DNA of 64,000 nucleotides from Apostichopus japonicus (lineage: Eukaryota > Echinodermata > Holothuroidea > Aspidochirotida > Stichopodidae). Positions 13,810 through 26,800 of the stretch are shown here, piece after piece. The DNA is taken from contig NC_092570.1 of assembly GCF_037975245.1 (NCBI RefSeq), positions 1,943,501-2,007,500 on the forward strand, given 5' to 3'. The position numbers were made by a program, and so were the translations under genes. Below the pieces are notes generated by a model, which saw only the letters and a list, made by a program, of their open reading frames with translations, searched no databases and was not told the origin of the DNA. Numbering within the stretch: the first letter of the stretch is position 1; each line of letters starts with the position of its first letter.

Positions 13810-14200
13810 ACGTTTCACCGACGCTACAGGGAGGACTTTTACCCGGCGCACCAACGCTACAAGGAGACTTTTACACAGGGCATCGAAGTTTCAGCGAGCA
13901 CTTTTACCCGCTGCACCGAGGCTACTGCAGGGAGCACTTTTGCCCGCTGCACGGACGTGCAGGGAGCACTCTTACCCGGGGCACCGACGCTACAAGGGGG
14001 ACTTTACACAGGGCATCGAAGTTACAGCGAGCCCTTTTACTCGCTGCACCGACGTTACAGGGAACACTTTTACCCGCTGAACCGACGTTATAGGGAGCAC
14101 TTTTACCCGGGGCACTGACGCTACAGGGAGGACTTTTAACCGCTGCCCGATGTCACAGGGAGCACTTCTCCACGCTGCACCGACGTTACAGGGAGCACTA
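13810..14200 (+). repeat. Degenerate 33-bp minisatellite
   Basis: Variants of TTACAGGGAGCACTTTTACC plus CGCTGCACCGACG recur about 11 times. An open frame through it (13604-14080) is repetitive and without domain features. Confidence 0.85.
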
Positions 14201-14980
14201 TTTCACATTTTGACCTCTAATGACCTCAAATGAATATTGACCTCAACGAAAACCAAAAGGCTTCTTCTTCTTAATGTGTGGTACTCCTTTACACGGAAAT
14301 GCGAGATTGATCCATGCTTTTCTCCATGAGATATCGTATTTACAATGTTTTCACAATTTGACCCCTTGTAACCACAATTGACCTTGACCTTCTCTAAAAA
14401 ACAATAGGCTTCTTTTACTCGATGTGGTACACCTATGCTCACCAAATATGAGATTGGTTCAATCTTCCCATCTTGAGATATCGTGTTACAAGCAAGGCGT
14501 AACACACACACATCCGCCATCATGAATGCATAGGTTACGATTATCATCGAAACCAAAAGGGTGTTTTTCTTTATCAAAGAGGAGGACTTTGTAATTCATG
14601 ATAAAAGCACTTGTGAGGTAAAACACAAAAATGGAATGGCACGTGTCCCTTGTGCCCGAGCTACACACCGCCCCTAAATGGTTCGGGTATTGGACACGAA
14701 AGAATGATAACTTTTCATGTTGAGGGTTTGCAGGGCTCACAAAGTTACTAAAGATTCATCAATGGGGGTGAACTGCAGTAGTATTTAAGTCGCCCCACCC
14801 CCCCCCCCGCATCCTCCATTCCTTCTCGCGTTTAGGTTATTTATTAGAATTTACAACGATTTTCCAGGGGATTTGATTCGAATCTTCGTTTGACGAAACA
14901 TCATGAAGATTGCTCAGCTAGTCTCGTAATTCATCCGTTCAGCTGGAGGGGATTAGCACAATCTGACCTACCAAACAGGT

Positions 14981-15015
<35 letters not shown>
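14981..15015. repeat. (TA)n microsatellite
   Basis: About 35 bp of TA dinucleotides in non-coding sequence. Confidence 0.9.
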
Positions 15016-15018
<3 letters not shown>

Positions 15019-15263
15019 CCTATGTAGAGAAGCTTTGTATTGTCACGCAAGCTATTCGCGAGGCAAGCTGATGCTAACGGATCCATATTATCTGATGAAA
15101 ATGGTATAGTTACCCATTGACTTACACACTAAATCGTTAAATTAAGCATAGTGTTGTGGTCTCCCAAATCTAGCAGAAGCCGTCGAATGTTGTAGTACAC
15201 GCGAGTATGGTATACCTTGTGGGACAAAATATATATACGGTACCATGTTATATACAGATACGC

Positions 15264-15440
15264 GTGTTAACTCGAATATATACGCATATTAAATCGAATG
15301 TATACACGTATATTATCAGCCAATCAGAAGGCCAATTTGTATGGTTGTGTTGAATCGAATATATACGCGTATTAATTCGAACATATACGCGTATTAATTC
15401 GAATCATACACGTATTAATTCGAATATAGACACGTATTAA
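15264..15440. repeat. Short tandem repeat around TATACGCGTATTAATTCGAA
   Basis: Units of about 22-27 bp with TACGCGTATTAA or TACACGTATTAA recur, interrupted by about 50 unique bases near 15310-15355. Units carry the ACGCGT palindrome. Confidence 0.75.
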
Positions 15441-16349
15441 ATCAGCTGCTTCATCTGGGTGAGTTTTGCATCTTGAGGCTTTTATCGCTATGAATATGGC
15501 AATGGATTGGAAAAAGACGTGAGAAAATCTCCAGCTCCCAATGTGATTTGGATCGGAGCCTTCCTCATATATATATGCGGCAGTGTTGTCGAGTGAGTAC
15601 AATATCCTGATTCCTGCGTAAGAGTAGACAGGGATGATTTTAAATTAGTTTCGCTGAGTACAATTACAAAGATATGTGAGTGCGAGTACCGGTACATATC
15701 AATGCGCACGATATCATGATTAGTACTTTTTGCTGAGTACGCCGGGTTCGAGTACAAACCGTATAAGTGCGGGAACAATAACTACATCGAGTACGATTAT
15801 GAGTAGGGACTCTTATATATGGATATATGGATTCCTTCTGAACTTCTGAACTCTAACCTTCTGCACTAGCAACACAACTATAACAACCGGGACCAAACAC
15901 CCTGGACATAAAGTTGATCCCCATAACCCAGTAAATGTTGCTTTCAATGTTTAAGTTAGGTATCTTCCAAAACATACAGATAGGGTCACTGAGTATTGAA
16001 ACGTTCTTAATCCTCTTATAGGCTGAGTTGGTTTCACTTCATACATATTTTTTGGCGAGCAGTAAGCAATATATACCTTTATCAAAAGGTACAATAGTAT
16101 TTTTTATTTCTTCAGACAGCTACACAAATGTTGTTTTCTTATCTAATTCGGCGACAGTAATACCTTGACAACATGCCTGTGATCGAATCAAATGATATCG
16201 AGTTAGTTATAGCATCATGCCGTTTGATCTCTAGAGTAGGGCAAATACGTCACCAAAAACAGAAGTAGTGTTGTTCGATACAGGTGACAAACGCATACAG
16301 TGGAATTACGACCTTCCTTACCGGTTTCGAACCTCTGGACATACAATCA

Positions 16350-16420
16350 GCGTCCATAGCCTAGTGGTTAGGGTGTCCGCATATAAAGCGGGAGGCCCAG
16401 GTTCAAATCCCAGTGCAGGC
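16350..16420 (+). tRNA. tRNA-like relic (pseudo-tRNA or SINE head)
   Basis: A 71-base stretch has a pol III A box (TAGCCTAGTGG), a B box (GGTTCAAATCC), a CCGC/GCGG anticodon stem with loop ATATAAA, and ends GCGTCCA and TGCAGGC that pair at five of seven positions. The T stem is broken at two of five pairs. The loop would give anticodon ATA, which is not usual. Most likely a tRNA-derived repeat or pseudogene; a functional tRNA is unlikely. Confidence 0.5.
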
Positions 16421-17441
16421 TGGAAGTTTTTTTGGGGGGGGGGGGAGGGTTGTTACTTTCACATTTTAACTACTATCGGCTCTCAATCGAACTTTAGAAA
16501 AGAAAAAACTGTGATGTTCCGGTATACTTTATATATTGTTAGATTCAGCTGAGACGACATAACATCATTAAATAAAAAGGCAGCTCTTTGGATTGACGAT
16601 AGGATTTGCCTAATCTGATATCAGAGTAAGGTATACGGTATGTTGAAATATCACAATTCCACAGCTTAGGTGAGAATGAACGCAAAGATGGCGGTCTATT
16701 ATCCTAGTGATCCTAACAGGATTGATCCACAACCATTTTTCAAACCCCTATATAACATTAACTTTGAACCTGTCAAAAGTCCAAATTTCCGTTGCAAATG
16801 AAAGACAAGAAAGGAAGATTTTATTTAAATTAACTTTTCTTAAACAGGTTGTTTTTTTAGACATTTTAGAACAGATCTGTATATAAACAGGATATACATC
16901 AAATAGGACAATAAAAAATGTCTGTTATTTTAGCGAGCCTACACTGACTAGACTGGTTGATTGTATATTTATCTCGCTATATTTTTGTCATGAAGCAAAA
17001 TTATACTCCATGATTAGTTGATCTGACAAAAAACTTTTCAACCTAGATATTGTCGAAAGTTTCAAACGCCTACTCATATCCTTCTCTTGCCCACTCCTTT
17101 ACGTCAATGGCCTGGTTTTTTGTGTTTTCTTTACGAAACGTCTGGATTCCGCTCGGCCATTAGGTGGTATATAGTGGACTGTGTTTCGCTGATCGTGTTC
17201 CAATCCCCCAAGTTTGTACACTTACCTGTAATTCCTGTTGTTACGAAAAGTACAATACAAGATTCGACCGTGTCACACAAACTTTTACTTTCAATTTTAC
17301 AGTCTAAACTGTTCATATGGAATTATTTCATTTAATCATCATGATTATTATTCCCTAAATACAACTTTTTTTGGCCATTTCCAGTTATTATGGTGTTATT
17401 CTTTTGTTTCAATCATAAAAATCGCAGTCAGAGTCGACCTT

Positions 17442-17741
17442 TTTTTGTTCTAGCGCAAAGGCGACACTATTAATATTCATGAGATAACGATTCATCCGCC
17501 GTGCTACCTTTGCGTTACCAAAGTTTCTTTAGAGAAAGTTTCAGCATTACCCACTGCTCTTCACTGTTTCGGTGCCCGTGTGCGGCGTATAGAATTGGGG
17601 TCCACAATCAGTCAAGTCTTTATTTTACCTGCATGATACACTGGAATTGAAATAATCTGCTAAAATCTTTGGATTTTAGCGAAGGCAAATCTGCTTTCTT
17701 TAAGACTCTTTCAGAAGAGCAATATTTTAAAGCTGTAAAAT
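17442..17741 (+). promoter_or_regulatory. Presumed promoter and 5' UTR of the collagen IV gene
   Basis: The 300 bases before the start codon carry no clear TATA box at a fixed distance and no CpG-island character that I can judge by eye. An in-frame TAA at 17736-17738 lies one codon upstream of the ATG, and an A is at -3, so 17742 is the natural start. The transcription start is not determined; additional non-coding 5' exons are possible. Confidence 0.35.
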
Positions 17742-17828
17742 ATGAAGTTTCGAGAAGTTCTAACGAGGCACGTAGTGCTTAGTTTACTCATCTTTCTTTT
17801 CATTTGGATAACGTTGACAAACGCTGCG
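17742..17828 (+). CDS. Collagen IV exon 1: signal peptide
   Basis: Codes residues 1-29. Basic residues near the N-terminus (K2, R4, R9) are followed by a hydrophobic core (residues 11-22, rich in V, L, I, F) and a TNAA end suited to signal peptidase. The donor is GTAAGT with the intron in phase 0. The next exon begins directly with the cysteine cluster, as in other collagen IV genes where a short signal exon precedes the 7S exon. Intron 1 is about 15.1 kb. Confidence 0.82.
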
Positions 17829-20800
17829 GTAAGTTTGTAATCTCACATCTTTTTACTAGAAATTTGTTGTTATTTGGAAGGGGATTAATTACTGCATTTT
17901 GATGTTTTAGTTTTTGTTTTATATAATTCATGACGAATTACTGACCTCCATGGAAATATTGTGTCAGGCGGTAGTACGAATATTTCGTTGATCGCAATGT
18001 TAATATTATTACTATTCTATATGTAAGACTTCACAGTGGATTTTTAAGATTATTTTCATTTTAAGATAGTGTAAGGACTAATCAGTCTTACCCACCTTGA
18101 ATGTTTGTAACAGTAAGTTAGGAATTGAAATTAAGCTTCAATTCACCACTTGTTAGTGTTTTAGGCATGCCCTTGATTTTGCATCGTGAATGCAACAAGG
18201 AATCGAAGTAACAACCATATACGATTTACAAAGGGTGTTATTTGTTACGTTACAACGTAATTGTCTCGTAAATAGCTTGCAAATAGCCCATTATATCATG
18301 TAGAAAGAACACGCAACTATTTTTGAAAGAAAACATTGTTTAATAATAATAATGGAGTATTAAAAAATGGACGGGCTCAATATTCTGCCCGCCATGTTAC
18401 TTGTTAGCAGAGCCCACAACTCTGCTAGATGAGGTCGCCCATAATTAGTCATGAATATTCATCACACCATATATGGGCACAAAGGGTCATCTTTACTGTC
18501 AATCATAGTATATCAAACTCTCTCATGAATAATATACAACCTTTGTAAACTTTCTTGGCTGAAATCACCCCGAACTGTATGTCTAATAGCCATGACGTAT
18601 TCTGTGCGTATCATGCGCGCTCGGCAAACAACTTTGCCGATTGTTGACTGATGTACCGGCGGGAGTGACTTAAATTTGTGGAGGAAATGGACAAAATACA
18701 TATTTCAATGAAGGCAAAAGTTAAGATAATTAATTTGTACGAGTATTTCACTGACGTTCCAGTTTTAGCTATGTAGACCTGGTTGAAAACTCATATACTA
18801 TGTAAAGTACCGAGCCATAACGTGGGCCTAGGCCTAGCCTTAGTTAAACTGTGTGAGGGTCCCTCACTACCTGGCTTTGGAGCTATGGCCATGGTCTAAT
18901 TTAGGCTACAGTGCCTGTTAATTTAGTTAGTTAATAAGTAGGCTGTCAATTTGGCCATAATGAGCATTCCAGACTTTAAGTACACTTGAGGTGAATTTTG
19001 AAAACTGAAATAAATAAATAGAAACCTTGCATATAATTCATCTTGAACACAATAGTTGCTAAATCTAGATTATTTCACGTTTTGGAAAAAGCGTCTTGTA
19101 GATAGTTTTGTTTACATGCTTTCAACCCATTTTCTTCAAAATGCTTCTTTGGGTCATTAGTCCACTTGTGCTAGGTAATCATGAAAAATCTTTTTATAAA
19201 CCTTCTATTTCTAATACTACTCATTTAGTCCTTATTATGTAGAAATCATTTTCTTCGATAAGGTCAAATCGGGATACCGTCTGCGGCAAGCTCAACAGAA
19301 AGGGCAATGGTAACTTATTTTTTTGGCTTTTGAGAATTTGTTAACCTGTTTCAAGGTGAAGGTTTAGCATTATCCAGCCTGGGAAGCACAGGGTGCTCAT
19401 GCTGGGGGCCAAGGAACAGGTGCGTTGGTGGGGTTTATATAATGGTGAAGATTAGCCTTAGGCCTACCATGTGGTTTCCTGGTGTGATCTATAGCAGGTG
19501 ACTTAGCAACAAAGACCTGTGCTACCAGAAAAAGGTCACCTTTTTGGAAATTATGCATTTTATAGATAAATAATATATACATAAATTCAAAATTACAGAA
19601 ACAGACTTCATTGAACTTCTTCTGAAACATGGATCCCTACCCCCCCTAAAAAAGGAAATATTTAATAGTGGAATTCAAACAGGAACCAAAAAAATATGAA
19701 ATACAGAGATCAAAGTTAGCTGCACCAATTTATCCCCTCCCCCTTCCAATCCCTGCCCCATTCCTCAAACCCACAGAAAGGTGAAGATTTTCCTAGAAGC
19801 ATGCAAATTGGCACACTAAAGCTAGCACTCTGTAACTACATTTGTCTCCCCTGTATCTCCCTTCCTACCTGTTATCATCCCTCTCTCATCATCTCTTCCA
19901 GTTTGTGTAAACCCTTTGCATTTTAGGAGATGATGCATTGACTTACAGTACCCCTGCCTTCCCTGTTAGAAGACATGGGGTACCCCAGTCCCTAACTTTT
20001 CTTGTTCTTATAAAATAGCACATCCTTTGGACAACTAAAATACAATAAAATTTTACTTGTGTTGCTCAATTTATCAGCTTAATGCTCTTCAAAATGTAAA
20101 GATCATGTTTAGTTTTGGCCACAAATTTTTAGCATTGGAATTTTTCATAAATATGTATCTTCAGTTTTAGAGTTGCCAGTATAATGCTTGTTGAAATTTG
20201 AGCATGGATGACCATTATCTGATATTCTAGCATATTTTGAGGCCATCCATTTCCTGACGGTGACCTTAAAAAGGATTACTTTTGAGTTGGTCACAGTGGT
20301 TGAGATATTTAATACTGGTTATTTACTTGGCCCAGCATTCCGTGAGGAGGTATGTAAACAAATCATAGGTGGTCTTGCAAAGTCCCGAGATGTTGGCAAG
20401 TAGCATGGAGCTCCTTGCTACTGGGTGTAACCTAAAAAAAAAGACCTGTATTGTTATATACTAAATATGCTTTCGTAGTGTGTGAGAGCATAAATAAATC
20501 TTCATCATCTCAAATATTTGTTGCAATACAAGCCAGAAATTGTTATAACAAACCATTTGTGGTGTCTATAGATAAAGGAAGCTTTTCTTTTTTGGATACC
20601 TATGGATAGTAATATCTATTTATCTACATTTTTTTGATGAGTTTTTCATCTACTCTTAAGTGTCAGGTAGGAATGTGGGTGAGTGACCCCGGGTACAAGT
20701 CTGTAGTCCTGCTTCATAGGAATATTTCTTTAAGTGTGAACACCAAAAGTCCCAAGGTATGCCCTTTGTGCATATTAGTACCCAGTACCTAGGCAATACA

Positions 20801-23800
20801 GGAAGGTCTAAGGTTGTGGCATACAGTGTAAGGTAGGCTGCCGCTTTGGAGTGTGGAAGTCTACGCTTAATTGCTGATCAATACAAGTCACCGCAACAAA
20901 TGCCGTTGACCAAGTTACAAGATCTCTCTCATGTAAAGTCATTTACTGTAGGCTCTCATCATAAAATAGCACTAGTAGTTACAAATGGGCCTATATTAAA
21001 TGTTATTTATAAGTAACATGATATATAGATATAGTTAAGCTTACGAACTGATATATTATGCACCAGTTTTACACCTGTAAATTTGTACATAGACTTATCC
21101 CTGAAAAGTACTGAACATGTGATGTTCCTTAAAGTCCATGATGTTTATCTGGTGTAAAATTTATCCACAGAATAAATGTAAGGTATTGTTAACAGGTACT
21201 GTACGTTAGGGTATGAACACAACACACACATGGGTGCTAATCAAACACACCATATGTTAAAAATACCAAGGTTCCAGACAACAAACTCCCCACCCCCATC
21301 TACCTCCCCCTCCTTCAAGCACATCCAACTTCCAAATGAATTGGCAGTATGCCATAATGTCTCAGTGAACTTTCTGTGACTCAAAATTTGATGTAAAGTG
21401 TCAGCCGTTAGAATACAGTATTTATGTACCTTTTGGCTTGTTGTGTTTTATTCCTATGGGTGATTCTTTTAGCTGAATGAAATTTCTGATTCCTGTTTTA
21501 AACTGATATTTTGTATACTTAACTTCAGTACTTGTTTTTGCCACAGTTGGCTTTAAAAACCATATAAAAAATCACCAAATCAGAAAGGTCTCCTAAGGAA
21601 ACATGGTACAATTAAATTCAATTTTACTTGGAATGAACCCATAAATCAGTTTAATGTATTTGTAATTTAGGACAGATGTCTTTGTGTAGGAGTTGAATTT
21701 GTGACAGATGTTGACATAGAGAACTTTTCACTAGGGAGGAAATTACTTTGCCATATAGTCACAAATGTAAGAAAAAAAGAAGATTGCATCACAAAAACTA
21801 AACCTCAATAAGAGAACAAGGATGTTATGGGTAGTACCATAGGGGGTTGAAGGATTATAAGTGATAGGTAAGTAATAAACATCATTTCTAGGTAAGCTGT
21901 TCTCACATTCTAATATTGGAAAGTGAGGTTATACTGGGTTCCATGTAGATAAGTTATGGTTGAGATGTGGGTTAATCCAGGGCTGGTGTTAAAAATGTAA
22001 GCCCCATGGATGGAGGTGAAACTCACGATTTTGGTCACAAACAGTTGTGGACAATATATCAATGCTGTAGCAAAGAGTCTAACATGAACTCTATAGGAAT
22101 TCTGGATTAGAAAGGTATGATTTGAATTTGTAATGTAACCATAAATAGAACTAAGATTGCTAGCCAAACCTGTTAATTCGTCACTGCCAAAGATCCCACA
22201 GTAGGATAGGTCACACAGACTTATTTGCTGGTATATCACCAAAACATGAATCAACTCAGGTATTTTAAGAACTAAGAATTGCTGAACATTTAGTCGCATC
22301 TTTCTGCTCCCTGGTAGTCTTGTTCAGACCCAAATCCTAATTTAACTCGATACTTGGGTGTGTACAGCTCTCTGGATGAGCCTCCCCCCCCCCCCCTGCT
22401 ATTATACCAGTAAGAAAAGACTATAGGCAATGACCAAAGACAAGGCAAAGACACCACTATTAAAAGAAGTTACAGAAAACTCTAACAAATTGTTTTGCCT
22501 CAGAAATTACAGCAACTGAGCACCCTATTCCATGTTTCATATTGGTAGACAGGTGTCACAGAGCATCACCATCACCATCATCTTTTGTACAATAACATCC
22601 AGGCACCATTGTGACTGATATTTGTTAATACTACCTACAGTAGCTTTCTTTCTCATGAGCTACACCATACAGTATATGAACTGTACAAGGTCAAATGTAT
22701 ATATAATTTTTGGGGATATCCAATTGATATTTTTTGAATTGATCTCCAGAAGCCATCTAGACTTAGGGATGGGATGCTGTTTTAGTACAGACTCCCTGGG
22801 TGTGTAGGGTCAACATTCCAGCAGTAGTCATGTAGGGTGAGGTCACAGTCACACTACTATAGACCTATTCTACTCACAAGCTTGTATTATTAATAAAACA
22901 TTGACTATAAAAAACAAGCAAGAGTGAATTTGTACACCACTGTTGTTTCTAACCATTAATTTATCATGTGGTCTTTCAGGACCTACATAAACCATCAAGC
23001 ACTAATGCTATTCCATTTCTGAGACTTGAGAATAAAACATTTTTGATGTTCTCATACACCTGTAAACCAGTTGCCTCAATTTGAACCTATGTGAATATAG
23101 TGCCTAAAGCCCTTGTGCAGCATAGACAATTTAGCATTAGTCCAAGAGAAGAGAAAGTCAATGTAAAGTTCTTGTTGCTCAATCACCTAAAATCTGCAAT
23201 TTGGAGAAGGGGGGGGGGTGGAGGAAGAAGGGAGGGGATGGGCGTGGGAAACGGTTGGGGAGATTAGTGTACATATATGTGGTCGACCCTTATGTCTTTA
23301 GTAAAGAGTTGTTGTGTTTTGTTCCGTTATGGGGAGGGTTAATGGAGAGGGTAAATGGGGGGGGGGGTGGAAGGGAGGGAGAGGTTAATGAGGGAAAGGG
23401 TTCTGCCCCCATCTATCCCATCAGAACTATACTGTATGTGTACCAGGTTACCAATGCAAGCATTGACAATTGTCATATTCATTTGCTGTCACTCATTTTA
23501 AATCAAGGTGCTGAATCTTCAACAGTGAAAGGCCTACGCTTCATGCAAAGTGGCAATATCAGAATTGGAAACCAGGTCTAATTACTTCATTAGTTAACTA
23601 GTCTTTCATGGATGGGAACATTCCTGTGGGTAATATTATTTTCGGATTTAACTGAAGGAAACCATTTTATGTATCTGTTCCTCTTCATAAACTGCTTTTC
23701 CTTGTTTGGCAACCTTTTAGACAAAGGCCAATAAAAATTGAATCTTCCTGTTACTTGCCTCCCGTGGGTAAAAGGTATACAACATGTCGTTCAGCTTTTC

Positions 23801-26800
23801 AATGTCATGACAATACAGAAACTTAAAAAGGGGGGGGGGAGGTGGGGAGGGAGGGATGATAACTAGCATGATTAACATTCCCAAACAGCCGTAATTAAAA
23901 ATGTCTTACTTGTTGAAAAATTTATGTTTTTGATCTTATGATCTAGCAGCTTGTGTTATGTTATACTGTTTGGGAAGGAAGGAGTATCATATATAGTTAT
24001 TGTCACAACTCCAATGTAGAGCTAGTGGAAATGTGGTTGAAAACAGGCCTAGTTGAAAAGGTGAAATATTTTACAAAATATTTAGTAGTTTTCCATGACT
24101 TCCTCCCAATACACACCCCGACCCTTGATCTTGCCCTGACCCTCCCTCTTCCTGTGCACATACCAGGCTCTGCAGTTGAACAGTACATTGGGGGACAATT
24201 AAACATCTGCAGGAAATTGTTTAGTTTTACAGTTAGTACTATATGAAATGAGTTTCATAGATTTTATTTTAGTTCTGCTGGTGGAAATTGCTTTTTACTG
24301 GCTATCAAAGGCAGACAACTTCTGGAAGGAGGAAATGTATATATGTATTGTTTTTACAACACAGGATTATGATTGTTTATGCGTATTGAGTCTGCACAGA
24401 GGAAGGCGATGTAAGATAAATGTAAACACAACCTCCAGAACTAATTGAACTCCCCACCTCTGAGAATTTGTCATCGTTAAATTACCCCCACGGAGAATTT
24501 TCAATACAAAGTACAGTAGGGTCAGGTGCTTAATGCTTATAATATAAAGTCACATTGGTTTTCAAAAAGGATCTCCATATGCAAAACTTTCATTGACAGG
24601 AATATGAGCTTTGTTGTTTTTTTTTACCCAAATATCTATAGCTGTATTTTTTTATAAGCCTTCCAAACTGCTACACAATATTTTAAGAGTAAATTTGTCC
24701 CCTGTAATTGAATGGTTTTGTTCTGATTTACTGATGATAGTTTAATAGCCTTACCCCTCCCCCCCCCCCCCTCGTTGGCCTTGTGTCTTCTACAGTGGTG
24801 TAAAGGCAGTGAGTGGTATCTAAGGAACACAACACCCTGTTTGGAAGAATTTTTGAAGAGTTGGTTTCTAAGTAGTAGTTGCCTGATATAACATTCTGCA
24901 AGATGTATATATTGAATATAACAGAATAAGTACACTATTTGAAAGCTTATTCTGCATCTTCTATCAAGGCAAGCAACCACTGGGTGTTTTTTGGGGGGGA
25001 GTGGGAGGTTGTGGTCCGGTGGGAAGGAGTCATAAGGAAAGAAGAAAATGAAATATGATAGTATTTAGATGGAACAAGAGGCCCTGTCGAAAGAATTACA
25101 GATAATTACAGGGAAAAAATAACAGATAATATTATGCAATGCTGCTCTCCAATACGATAACCCCACAAATAAAAATCCCTTCAAACTCTTATCACCAAAA
25201 TCGTCAACCAAAAAGTGGATCTAGGGAACATTTTAGAGACTTGTACATTTACATGGTTATTGTCATTGTACAGTCAATGCATGTGTGTATGTATCATGTA
25301 TGTATGTGTGTATGTATGTATGTATGTATGTATTTTAGATCCTCCTGCAAGCAGGAACTCGAGAAGAAGCCTCATTGGCTTATCAAAGCCGCAAGCTGAC
25401 CGAAGTCAGTCTTTTAGATTCATATTTAACGTCCATGAGTATGAATTGTCAAAAACTCTGTAACTGGACGACATACATTAATCTTGGAGTGACTCGAACT
25501 CAGGACCTTATGATTGGAAGGCACGGTCGGCGTTAACCACTGAGCTAACACTCCTTGAGCTAACACTCCTTGGCACTCCTTGAGCTAACACTCCTTGAGC
25601 TAACACTCAAATGTAACCTGCTAACCTGTCTCTCTGTGTAGCTCAACATCTCTCTCCTTATAATACTATCTGGTATATATATATATAATATATATGGTAC
25701 TGTAGTATAATATCTCAGCATCAGCAGCTGTTATTCTACCCTTCTTTCCCAGTACATCACTCCAGTTAACCAATGCAAGGAGACTTGATATCACTAGGGG
25801 TAACTGTTCAAACCTCCCAAAGGTCACCTCCAGGTGCCATGTTTAAATTTGGTTCGTTAACTCACAGTCTGCTTTCCTCATACTTGTACAATATTGTGAT
25901 TATTACATTGGAATGTTTGGCTGCAGTTTGTTGGTAAGGACTTGTACCCTATCTGTACATCATGTATAACTACTGTATGAATCAACTGTGCAAAAGCTTT
26001 TTTAGCTGTAGGTGAAAAACTCAAATGACTTGGACAGTCCCGTAAATTCTCCTGCTAGAATATAATGTAGAGAACAGTATATACTTTGCACAATAATTTT
26101 ACCCTTGAAAATGAATTTATAAAATTTAGAAATTTAAGCTGTGTCTGCACACAGATTTATTTTGTATAAACTGATACGTGTTTTCTTCTGATCAAACAGT
26201 GGTAATGAAATACCAAGCTAGTTAACGAATCCTCTTCCCTTCCATCCTCTTCCAACCCCTTCATCTCTCTTCCTAAGTTCCTCCCCATCCACTCCCCTTA
26301 ATCTCTCTTCTTCCCCGTCCACTTCCCTCCCTTCCTCTTCCAACCCCTTCATCTCTCTTCCTCCCCATCCGCTTCCCATGCCACCTCTACTTCCTCCCTG
26401 ACCCTTTCTTCCCTTGGGTGGTTTACCGTTTACGCTTCCTTTTATCTCTCAGGATGTTGGCGTTCGATCTTGTTTGTATATATGTCTGAGAACAGCATTC
26501 CAAGACCCCCCCCCCCCCCATCTGTTGTGACAAGCTGAACAATTGTATCACAAATGTACAATTTGGACAAACAGCTTTTTGTGCCCACTTTAGGAACACA
26601 GGATGATTCATATTCCACTGGGATGCCTTTAATTTATGATGGGATTGGACAAGGTACCTGAGGGATGTACGCAAGTTTGAATAACAGATGATGAACCAAT
26701 TCTTGGTCCCTTGAGTATTATTTGACCCCCAAGAGTTAACTCCTTCTTGGGGTATAACCATGGAGCTATCGTTATAGCTCCATGGTATAACCAACTAAGC

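Larger units (their letters stand above)
1..17441. other. Upstream region without a supported gene
   Basis: No open frame here has a recognisable domain, collagen triplets or a convincing exon chain. Supported contents are repeats listed separately: inverted repeats near 1.2 and 3.3-3.8 kb, (TA)n tracts, small palindromes, a composite MITE, tandem repeats at 13.8 and 15.3 kb, and a tRNA-like relic at 16.35 kb. Short exons of an unknown gene could be missed by eye. Confidence 0.6.

Noticed and set aside
13604-14080. 158-codon + strand frame
   Set aside because: Its second half is a degenerate 33-bp minisatellite and the first half shows no domain.
16261-16345. Frame 16268-16552 as a gene next to the tRNA-like sequence
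   Set aside because: It runs through the tRNA-like relic and a poly-G stretch, which is not expected of a coding region.
19263-19309. Second 47-bp AG/GT-bounded segment in intron 1
   Set aside because: Weak acceptor, wrong length for the frame, and using both 47-bp segments together still fails to restore the frame.
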